From Candidatus Sulfopaludibacter sp. SbA3 (GTDB lineage Bacteria; Acidobacteriota; Terriglobia; 20CM-2-55-15), in contig CAMAWS010000006.1 in the NCBI GenBank assembly GCA_945861845.1, positions 1-18,664 on the forward strand: DNA of 18,664 nucleotides. The letters run 5' to 3'. The position numbers and the translations under genes are program-made. The notes under the pieces are model-generated. The model was not told the DNA's origin and ran no database searches. It saw only the letters and a program-made list of their open reading frames with translations. Positions 1-6,800 of this stretch are shown here, piece after piece (the stretch's first letter is position 1; each line of letters opens with the position of its first letter).

Positions 1-1052
1 CGCTCCCAGAGTTCCTCGTCAGTTACCAGCCGCTTGATGGCCGCTGCAAATGCAGCCTCGTCGTCCGCAACGAGCACGTGCCGGTCATGCTTTACGTTCA
101 AGCCTTCAACCCCAATGGATGTGGAAACGCTTGGAGTTCCCACCATCAGGGATTGCATCAGCTTCCTCTTGGTTCCCGCACCGTAACAAAGCGGGATGAG
201 GGCCAAGCGCACTTGCTGCAGGTACGGCAGGACTGAGGGAACCCAGCCTACGAGCCGCACATAATCCAGTTTTCGGCAGCAGTTCAGGACCGCTTCAGAT
301 GGATCATTGCCGACGATATACACAGGATGCTCTTCCAGAATCGCGCGCGGGACCATCGGCAGTATGTCCTGGCAAAGATACTCTACCGCCTGCACGTTAG
401 GAGGATGACGGAAGTTGCCAACAAAGAGCATTCCCTTGCGCTGGGCGAACGGGACGGTCGAAACATCGGTGTCTTCCGTGTCAGGAACGGAATAAGCCAG
501 CGATTTACCCACAAAGTCATTGACCATCTCCGCTTCTTTATCTGAAACGGTGAGAACGGCATCGACTGCAGCATAGGCATTCAGCTCGCGCATCATGCAT
601 TGCGCATAAGTTGCGTCGAGGGCATGGGCATGACCGTTGCGTTCCGGATTGCAGAAGACTCGGCGGGACTCGCGCAGGAAATGGAGGTCAATGGAGTCCA
701 CAACCACCGTGCTTGCTGGAGCCAGAGCGCGGACCAGAGGCGTGTATTTCTCGGCGTGACTCCAGAAGGCGAAGAGAACAAGATCGAATCGGCCGCCGCT
801 GAATAACTTCTCTGCATCGATGAGGGCATCCTGTCCATTCTGCCAGGAATGCTCGAGTGCATAAGTCGCAATTCCCTTTTGCTGGAGCGTCTGAGCGTAA
901 CGCTGGCCGCCAGTCGCATTATCGGCCGCGAAGCTGACGTTCCATCCGGCCTGCTGAAAGAATTCCAGAAGGTGAAAGATGCGCCGCGAACCGCCTTCGC
1001 GGTCGAATTCCGGCATCGTGGGAGCGCAAACCAGTGCTCGTCTATTTCCCAT
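1..1052 (-). CDS. GT4-type glycosyltransferase (partial, C-terminus beyond left edge)
   Basis: Reading the minus strand from the ATG at 1052 gives 350 codons with no stop before the window edge, so the C-terminus is missing. The N-terminal half has the Rossmann-like pattern of GT-B enzymes, with an early GGSRRIFHLLEFF segment (residues 20-32) like those of family 4 glycosyltransferases. The C-terminal half has FVGNFRHPPNVQAVEYL (210-226) and the donor-site region GAGTKRKLMQSLMVGTPSVS (291-310) followed by IGVEGL, the usual PF13692-type signature. It probably transfers a sugar from a nucleotide donor during assembly of the surface glycan; donor and acceptor cannot be read from sequence. An AAGG lies 7 bases before the ATG and could be the ribosome binding site. 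It is the last visible gene of the minus-strand operon, 48 bases after the fusion gene. The two other-frame ORFs over this interval are shadows. Confidence 0.88.
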   Translation of the reverse strand, partial: MGNRRALVCAPTMPEFDREGGSRRIFHLLEFFQQAGWNVSFAADNATGGQRYAQTLQQKGIATYALEHSWQNGQDALIDAEKLFSGGRFDLVLFAFWSHAEKYTPLVRALAPASTVVVDSIDLHFLRESRRVFCNPERNGHAHALDATYAQCMMRELNAYAAVDAVLTVSDKEAEMVNDFVGKSLAYSVPDTEDTDVSTVPFAQRKGMLFVGNFRHPPNVQAVEYLCQDILPMVPRAILEEHPVYIVGNDPSEAVLNCCRKLDYVRLVGWVPSVLPYLQQVRLALIPLCYGAGTKRKLMQSLMVGTPSVSTSIGVEGLNVKHDRHVLVADDEAAFAAAIKRLVTDEELWE

Positions 1053-1060
1053 GACCGTAC

Positions 1061-1104
1061 CTTGATAGCTGCGCCCTGTCGGGCTTGCATTCGCAGCCGC
1101 TCAT
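1061..1104 (-). repeat. Dispersed hairpin element, short copy
   Basis: This 44-bp sequence shares both ends with the copy at 6013-6093. The left end, CTTGATAGCTGCGCCCT, matches at 16 of 17 bases, and the right end, GCATTCGCAGCCGCTCAT, matches at 18 of 18. The middle differs: 9 bases here against 46 there. The ends contain the complementary arms GCTGCG and CGCAGC, so the transcript could form a stem. It fills the gap between the fusion gene, whose TGA lies inside the element, and the next start codon at 1052. It could be a REP-like or degenerate MITE copy, or a leader structure affecting translation of the downstream gene. Confidence 0.55.
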
Positions 1105-3980
1105 GTCTTTGGCGCGCCTCGTACGGAAAGCGACTGCAGGGTGGCAAAATCATACTGGGCAGGCGCAGAAGGCTGTTGTTTCAATTCCTCGCTCCACTTA
1201 TCTACAAATTTGGTCCGATTGACCGCCTGGTAGCTCTTCACGCCGACGTTGACGTCCGTTCCGGAAGAAGCGCCCTCAAAGTGAACAATAACGCTCTCAG
1301 GCTGATAGTAAACGTGGTGGCCCTTCTGCCGTAAGCCGAAGCAGTAATCGGTGTCTTCATAGTAGGCGGGCTCGTAGCGCGTATCGAATCCTCCAGCCTC
1401 CATGAAAAGTGCGCGCCGCGTCGCCAGCAACGCCCCGGAACAATAATCGACTTCACGAAGAAAGCTGTACAGCCCCGCACTAGCTGCTTTGTCGTGCTTG
1501 CCGAAATTGCAGGCAGAGCCATCCGAAAACAGCACTCCGCCTGCTTCCTGGAGGCTTCCATCCGGATACACCAGCTTGCCTCCCACGGCTCCCGCATCGG
1601 GCTTGTCGCGAAGTACCCGCAAGAGCGGCGGCAGCCACCCCGGCAGCGGCAGTGTGTCGTTATTCAGGAATATGAGAATTTCACCGGACGCCGCCTCAGC
1701 TCCGCGATTGCAACTCTTGATGAAACCGCTGTTCTTCGAATTGCGCAAAACCTTGATTCGCTCGTCCTGCCCCGCAAAACGCTCCAGAACGGACGGCGTT
1801 TCATCCGACGAGGCATCATCAACGACGATGATCTCTCCTTTGAAATTGTGCGGAAGGGTCTTGCTCAATTGATCGAGACAAGCCTCTGTGTAACTGACCT
1901 TGTTGAATACCGGGATGACAATCGATGTCATCGGAAACGAAGGTTCATTGAACTCATCCGTCATCCACTCTATGTCGATGGAAACCTGCGGATTGGTCGA
2001 CCTGACAGGCGTGCCCGGAGTCAAGGGCTGTAGCTCGTGAAGCTGCACGTCCGTGCAATTAACAATTGCCACGGCGGCAACCCGCCGACCCTCAGCTATC
2101 GACTCCGGATCGGAAGTCGACACGACCACAATGTCTATGCTGGAGTCGAGGTAAGGCAATGGATTACCGGCAATCCAGGTCGGCGGCGGTGAACACACGG
2201 CAAGTTGTGGAAACAGGCGCGCCAGGTTCAGCCCCGAACGCCAATCCAGGATAGAGGGGTCGCGTTCAAGGCGATGTTGAAACTCTCCAATTGCCTCTTC
2301 CATCTTCCCCGAAAGTTCGCCTTTGGCCGATTCTCCGGGGTCCACCTCAACCCTGGCAACTGCAACTGGCTGTTCGGCTGCCAGTTCTTCCAAATCGCCC
2401 AGCGGCGGGAGCGATTGCGCTACAGACGCTTCAATACTTACAGTTCGGGTGTAAGTGAGCTTGTTCCCTTTCTCATCGAATACAACGATCTTCAGGACTT
2501 TTTCCCCTTCGATCCCCAGTCCACTCAACAACACGCGTTCTTTATAGCCACACGCGGAAGGCGCATTCGAATAGGCCGCCGCCACATCCGGCCGCTCCAC
2601 TCCGTAGCGAACAATTCCCAGGTATACGTCATCAAGATGCGCCTGCACCAACATCACGGGGGCGGCTGTCGAATAGCACCAGCCATATATTTCGAGACAA
2701 TTGGAATTAACGGTATCGGACTTCGGAAAATCCAACACACCTTCAAAGATCTGCGGCGCCGGCAATTGCCGGATTCGCTGTGCGAAACGATGCCATCGCC
2801 GATTCAATTGTTCCACGCGGTGCGCCCCGCTGCTTATTCCCCAGGCACTCGATACGTACATACGATCCAGGCTTTCCGCGTGCCTGGATATCTGCCCACG
2901 CGCCTGCGATAACGACTCGCTGTAGTCCTGAATTTGCGCCTTCGCAACTGTAATTTGCGCCTTCGCTTCCGTAAGCAGCGAGCGGATTCTGGCAATCATT
3001 TCGTCCTGCTGACGGAATTGCGCCGTGTATTTCGCCCTTGCCTCTGCTAACTCGCCTGACCAATGGCTGATCGGTCGCTCATATTCCACTCGAACCTTGC
3101 TTATTTCCTCTGCCTGTCGCGCAAGCTCCGATTCATAGCGCCTTCGCTGCGCGATCAGCTCTTCCTGGGCCTGCTGGACTTGCCCCTGACCCTGCTGAAC
3201 CTGGTCCTGCATCCGCCTGATCTCACTCAGCCGTTCTGCTTCCAGAAGTTTGAAGAGATCATCGGTGCGGTCCAGATAGACGGAGCTGATCTCCCGCTCT
3301 TCGATGGCAGGCACATCGGAACAAACGGCGATGAAATAGATCGGTGACGGCAGGGCGCACAACTGCTGAAGAACCTCTTTGGAACTGCCGGTCAACGCCT
3401 TCAGGCTGGATGCGCCATGATCGAGCAGGGGAAACACAAAGGATCCGGTGGCAAGCCTTTGTCCGTAAATGCGGACGTGTTTGAAGTGCCGGTAAAGAAG
3501 CTCACAGAACTCGTTGTAATACAGTTCCTTGATGTGGAACGGATTGCTGTATCCGGGCTCGTCCGAATAGGTGAGCCGGTTGGGAGAAGAAATAACCAGG
3601 GTCCCATCCGGCTTGAGAAGCCTCTTGATTTCGCGAAGCATTTCCTCGTGTTTGTCGTGGTGTTCAATCGTTTCAAAAGAAGTAACTACGTCGAAAGAGG
3701 CATCCGGCAGCGGAACAGCGTCGCAACTGCCAAGAATGAAGTTCAGTTTTGGATGGTAGTAGCTGTGCTTTGCATGTTCCACGGACTTCGGATCAATGTC
3801 GACGCCCGTAACAGACCTGGCTGTTGAAACCAGCAACGCCGCCCCATAGCCTTCTCCAGCTGCAAGGTCCAGCACGGACTTGCCCGCGACGAACTCCAGC
3901 GAAAGCGCGTAACGATGAAGGTGCTCGTATTTGATTTGTCCTTCTACGGAAGGAATGTATCTCTCGCCAGTAAATTCCAT
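1101..3980 (-). CDS. Methyltransferase / coiled-coil / GT2 glycosyltransferase fusion protein
   Basis: A 959-residue multidomain protein. Residues 1-220 form a class I SAM methyltransferase: it opens MEFTGERYIP, has motif I VLDLAAGEGYGAALL at 36-50, and an acidic GVDID at 59-63. Residues about 245-375 are rich in Q, E, A and R in a heptad-like pattern and look like a long coiled coil. Residues 410-520 look like a beta-rich module seen next to glycosyltransferases, including GWCYS and ERPDVAAAY. Residues 575-660 are unassigned. The C-terminus is a GT2 (GT-A fold) glycosyltransferase with TSIVIPVFNK (685-694), VVDDASSDET (719-728), FLNNDTLPLPGWL (771-783) and YYEDTDYCFGLRQKG (873-887). I chose the ATG at 3980 because the family normally begins here and a GGAG precedes it; a GTG at 4010 would add ten residues. 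It follows the Wzt-like gene by 33 bases, so it probably acts on the exported glycan at the cytoplasmic membrane. Confidence 0.9.
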   Translation of the reverse strand: MEFTGERYIPSVEGQIKYEHLHRYALSLEFVAGKSVLDLAAGEGYGAALLVSTARSVTGVDIDPKSVEHAKHSYYHPKLNFILGSCDAVPLPDASFDVVTSFETIEHHDKHEEMLREIKRLLKPDGTLVISSPNRLTYSDEPGYSNPFHIKELYYNEFCELLYRHFKHVRIYGQRLATGSFVFPLLDHGASSLKALTGSSKEVLQQLCALPSPIYFIAVCSDVPAIEEREISSVYLDRTDDLFKLLEAERLSEIRRMQDQVQQGQGQVQQAQEELIAQRRRYESELARQAEEISKVRVEYERPISHWSGELAEARAKYTAQFRQQDEMIARIRSLLTEAKAQITVAKAQIQDYSESLSQARGQISRHAESLDRMYVSSAWGISSGAHRVEQLNRRWHRFAQRIRQLPAPQIFEGVLDFPKSDTVNSNCLEIYGWCYSTAAPVMLVQAHLDDVYLGIVRYGVERPDVAAAYSNAPSACGYKERVLLSGLGIEGEKVLKIVVFDEKGNKLTYTRTVSIEASVAQSLPPLGDLEELAAEQPVAVARVEVDPGESAKGELSGKMEEAIGEFQHRLERDPSILDWRSGLNLARLFPQLAVCSPPPTWIAGNPLPYLDSSIDIVVVSTSDPESIAEGRRVAAVAIVNCTDVQLHELQPLTPGTPVRSTNPQVSIDIEWMTDEFNEPSFPMTSIVIPVFNKVSYTEACLDQLSKTLPHNFKGEIIVVDDASSDETPSVLERFAGQDERIKVLRNSKNSGFIKSCNRGAEAASGEILIFLNNDTLPLPGWLPPLLRVLRDKPDAGAVGGKLVYPDGSLQEAGGVLFSDGSACNFGKHDKAASAGLYSFLREVDYCSGALLATRRALFMEAGGFDTRYEPAYYEDTDYCFGLRQKGHHVYYQPESVIVHFEGASSGTDVNVGVKSYQAVNRTKFVDKWSEELKQQPSAPAQYDFATLQSLSVRGAPKT

Positions 3981-4013
3981 GTTGATCGCTTCTCCGCCGG
4001 CGTTTCCCACAGT

Positions 4014-5300
4014 TTATACTGCGCGAACCCGCATGGGAATTCGGATGTGCCCGTAGGTAACGGCCCGCTCCACGACCTCGATCGCGTATGCGTTGTCGAT
4101 CCAATCGCACATTTCGTACTGATTCAACGTTCCATCCGCGACCGCCGGCGAGAAGTGATAGAAGCCCGCGTGCAGGAAGGGAAGGTCCATGATGAAGTCC
4201 ACCGATAGCTGTGCGCCGGATCTCGCCGGAGGCAGGCTCTCGCCTTCAGACATCACGTTCGTACCAGTTACGTCTTCGCCCAGCCTGTTCCGTAACATGA
4301 AACCAAGATTGGGGCTCTGGACATCGTCGAGGAAGTCCACCGAGATCCGGACGCAGAGACGGTCCCCCTGTTCGACGCTGGTCACCGGAAAACCATCCTT
4401 GTTATAAACTCCGATGCCCTGAACGCGCGCCTTGCCGTTTCCATAACGGTGATCGATGTTGGGGATTGAAGCGACGAATCGTGGAATTCGGGCAAATGCT
4501 TCATCGGCCAGATCCAGATCCGGGGAAACCTCCAGCGGCTTTCCCAGCGCTTCCTCTTCCATGACTTCCTTGCTGCCGCGCGTCACCATAAGGGCCAGGT
4601 ACTTCGAAACAACTTCGTCCGGCCTGCCTTCCAGTCGCACAGAACCATGTTCCATCCAGATGGCTCGATCGGCCAGACCACGCACGGCCTCGAGATCGTG
4701 GGACACGAAAATGATCGTCACTCCCTGGTGCTTGAGCTGGTGTATCCGGCGAATACAACGCTGCTGAAAGAAGAAATCACCCACCGAAAGCGCCTCATCG
4801 ACAACCAGCACATCGGGATCCATGTGGATCGCCACTGCAAAAGCGAGCCGGACGAACATGCCGCTGGAATATGTCTTTACGGGCCGGTCAACGAAATCGC
4901 CGATCTCAGCAAACTTTTCGATGGAAGGAACACGCTCTCGCGTCTCTGCATCGGTAAACCCCAGGATCGATGCGTTGAGAAAGATGTTCTCGCGGCCCGT
5001 AAACTCCGGATTGAAACCCGCACCCAGTTCCAGCAAAGCAGAGACGCGGCCATCGACGCTCACTGTTCCCGTGGTAGGACGCATCACGCCGGCGATAATT
5101 CGAAGCAGCGTGCTTTTCCCCGAACCGTTTTCGCCGATGATTCCCAGGCAGCAGCCGCGAGGCACTTCAAGATCGACGTCTTTCACCGCCCAGAAGGGAT
5201 CATGAAACTGTTTGCGGCCAAAACTAAGGATCTCCTTCAGATGATCGGATGGATGCCGGTAGATCCTGTAACACTTGGATATCTTCTGTCCTCGAATCAT
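4014..5300 (-). CDS. wzt: Wzt-type ABC transporter ATPase for polysaccharide export
   Basis: 428 residues. The ATPase half has Walker A GENGSGKST (56-64), the signature YSSGM (144-148) in the spaced-out form typical of Wzt/TagH exporters, Walker B VLVVDEA (164-170), and the switch His in FVSHD (H201). Residues about 285-425 match the position and character of the Wzt C-terminal beta-sandwich, which binds the non-reducing end of the glycan in E. coli O8/O9a systems. It would energise export of a lipid-linked polysaccharide across the inner membrane with a Wzm permease. No permease gene is adjacent: the upstream neighbour is a methyltransferase. The ATG at 5300 is preferred, one base after the upstream stop; a TTG at 5321 would add seven residues and overlap the upstream gene. 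The gene symbol is by family, not by proven orthology. Confidence 0.9.
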   Translation of the reverse strand: MIRGQKISKCYRIYRHPSDHLKEILSFGRKQFHDPFWAVKDVDLEVPRGCCLGIIGENGSGKSTLLRIIAGVMRPTTGTVSVDGRVSALLELGAGFNPEFTGRENIFLNASILGFTDAETRERVPSIEKFAEIGDFVDRPVKTYSSGMFVRLAFAVAIHMDPDVLVVDEALSVGDFFFQQRCIRRIHQLKHQGVTIIFVSHDLEAVRGLADRAIWMEHGSVRLEGRPDEVVSKYLALMVTRGSKEVMEEEALGKPLEVSPDLDLADEAFARIPRFVASIPNIDHRYGNGKARVQGIGVYNKDGFPVTSVEQGDRLCVRISVDFLDDVQSPNLGFMLRNRLGEDVTGTNVMSEGESLPPARSGAQLSVDFIMDLPFLHAGFYHFSPAVADGTLNQYEMCDWIDNAYAIEVVERAVTYGHIRIPMRVRAV

Positions 5301-5301
5301 C

Positions 5302-6009
5302 TCAATTGGCTCGCTCGGCAAAAACCGCGTACTGTCCGGCGAGGGGCACGGCTTCCATCCAGTCCTCGACCCTGGCGAGGCGTTTGTAAATCTGTTCGGG
5401 GAACAAAAGGAAATACCGGGTCTTCAGAATTCGGCCCCCAGACCGCGTCATAAGCCGGCGGCTCGATCCAGCGGTAAGCAATTGGGCATTGGCGTCAACC
5501 GGAGTACGCGAAACAATCAACCGGGTAACCGGATTGAGAGGATTGTGCTCGATCAGGCAGAATACCCCGCCGCGCCGAAGCAGCCTGAAGGCTTCCCTGC
5601 ACAGGGTCTCGCGTTGCTCGACGGGAACGTGATGGTAGACACATACGGCCGTTATGAAATCGAAACTGCCGTCATCGAAGGGCAGCAGCTCAGCCGACGT
5701 TTGGAGACGGACTTCCAGGCCCGAACAAGACCGAAGCATGCCCGCTGATGGATCGCAACCAGCCACCGAGGCGAATCGTGATTTGCCCATTTTCAAAAGA
5801 TCGCCCTGGCCGCAACCTACATCAAGCCAGTTCAGTGCTCGCGTGTCGGTGTTCCGGTTCCCATAAAATCGATGGATGACCTGAAGCTTTCTCTCGGCAA
5901 AGAAGCGATTGGAGGCGGCGAACTTTTCGCGAATCGGATCGCGAATCAGGTCGTCGTACTCTCCAGCATAGAGATCAAACTCGGTGGGCTTTTCTTGCGC
6001 TTCGTTCAT
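5302..6009 (-). CDS. Class I SAM-dependent methyltransferase
   Basis: 235 residues with motif I WLDVGCGQGDLL at 61-72, an acidic GCDPS at 84-88 and FDFITAVCVYHHV at 116-128, where the methyltransferase core strand 4 is expected. The EHNPLNPVTRLI segment near 154-165 recurs in methyltransferases of sugar and surface-glycan clusters. It probably methylates a sugar, a lipid-linked intermediate or a glycan end; the acceptor is unknown. It is the first gene of the leftward operon, with one base between its stop and the Wzt-like start, which indicates translational coupling. The start is the ATG at 6009; no strong Shine-Dalgarno sequence is visible, and the dispersed repeat ends three bases upstream of it. 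Confidence 0.85.
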   Translation of the reverse strand: MNEAQEKPTEFDLYAGEYDDLIRDPIREKFAASNRFFAERKLQVIHRFYGNRNTDTRALNWLDVGCGQGDLLKMGKSRFASVAGCDPSAGMLRSCSGLEVRLQTSAELLPFDDGSFDFITAVCVYHHVPVEQRETLCREAFRLLRRGGVFCLIEHNPLNPVTRLIVSRTPVDANAQLLTAGSSRRLMTRSGGRILKTRYFLLFPEQIYKRLARVEDWMEAVPLAGQYAVFAERAN

Positions 6010-6155
6010 TGACTTGATGGCTGCGCCCTTTGGCTAAGGTTTCGCGCTGTCGCGCTCACGCTTCGCGCCGGGCCAGCATTCGCAGCCGCTCATTACTCAC
6101 TCGGCGATGTTAACATTCGAACAGGCCGCCAACAATCACTGGCGGTAATCGCATC
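6010..6155. promoter_or_regulatory. Divergent intergenic region with palindrome and hairpin
   Basis: This 146-bp gap separates two divergent glycan operons, so promoters for both should lie here; I could not pick convincing -35/-10 pairs. It contains the long copy of the dispersed repeat (6013-6093), a perfect 10-bp palindrome ATGTTAACAT at 6107-6116 that could be an operator, and a small hairpin with arms CCGCCA (6126-6131) and TGGCGG (6140-6145). The second arm sits about 10 bases before the ATG at 6156 and could occlude ribosome access. These functions are inferred from position and symmetry only. Confidence 0.4.
6013..6093 (-). repeat. Dispersed hairpin element, long copy
   Basis: 81-bp relative of the sequence at 1061-1104, in the same orientation, with the same ends: CTTGATGGCTGCGCCCT on the left and GCATTCGCAGCCGCTCAT on the right. 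Its outer arms GGCTGCG and CGCAGCC are perfectly complementary. The 46-base middle is rich in TTCGCGC-like words and could fold further. It ends three bases from the start codon at 6009, as the short copy ends eight bases from the start at 1052. The two copies argue for a dispersed family rather than chance. Confidence 0.55.
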
Positions 6156-6800
6156 ATGTCATTCTATCAGCGCATCCTTGGCCATCCGTTCGTATTCAAT
6201 CGAATCCGTCCGCTCTTCGTCGGAGGAATCGACTGGACTTGTCTCTACGCTGAACTTGGCGCCGATGCGCATTCCGTGGTCGTGGACGTCGGTTGCGGCA
6301 CGGGAATCGCCCACCAGTACCTCAAGGGCTTTCGTGAATACCACGGGTTTGATACGGACCGGGTGGCGATTGATTTCGCCCGCCGGAACGCCGCGGGACC
6401 CAATATCGCCTACGAATGCCGACTTCTGGAGAAGGACGATGTGTCGCGCATCCGGCCATCGAAGGTGCTGCTCAGCGGGTTGCTCCATCATCTTTCAGAC
6501 GCCGATGCTGTCAGTCTGCTGCGCATGTTCGGCGAGGCGCCCAGCGTCGAGTGCATCGCTACCGCCGACACTGTGTACGTTCCAGGCCGGCATCTCAATA
6601 ACATTGTTGCCTTCATGGACCGCGGCCGCTTCGTTCGCAACGCTGAAGGCTTTCTGGCGTTGGCGCGGGAGGCCGGCCTGGAGATCTTCCGCCACCAGAT
6701 CGTCCGGTCCCACCCAACGAGCGGCAGAGTTCTTTACTTGATCATGACCTTGAAGCCGCGCCGTGAAATCCCTGTTACCATGCAGCGGTCATCGACATGA
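6156..6800 (+). CDS. Class I SAM-dependent methyltransferase
   Basis: 214 residues with motif I VVVDVGCGTGIA (41-52), an acidic FDTD at 65-68 and a later LLSGLLHHLSDADA segment corresponding to the post-motif region of class I enzymes. The short C-terminus has a hydrophobic strand VLYLIMTL. It is more compact than the other methyltransferases here and only distantly similar. It opens the plus-strand operon; its TGA overlaps the ATG of the YfhO-like gene by four bases, which points to coupled translation and a shared pathway. The substrate could be a sugar or a lipid-linked intermediate. Confidence 0.82.
   Translation: MSFYQRILGHPFVFNRIRPLFVGGIDWTCLYAELGADAHSVVVDVGCGTGIAHQYLKGFREYHGFDTDRVAIDFARRNAAGPNIAYECRLLEKDDVSRIRPSKVLLSGLLHHLSDADAVSLLRMFGEAPSVECIATADTVYVPGRHLNNIVAFMDRGRFVRNAEGFLALAREAGLEIFRHQIVRSHPTSGRVLYLIMTLKPRREIPVTMQRSST

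Noticed and set aside
593..1153. 186-codon minus-strand ORF
   Set aside because: Out of frame with the glycosyltransferase that covers the same bases and lacks any domain.
4647..5453. 268-codon plus-strand ORF
   Set aside because: Antisense to the Wzt ATPase domain, whose motifs are all intact; no family resemblance in the ORF itself.
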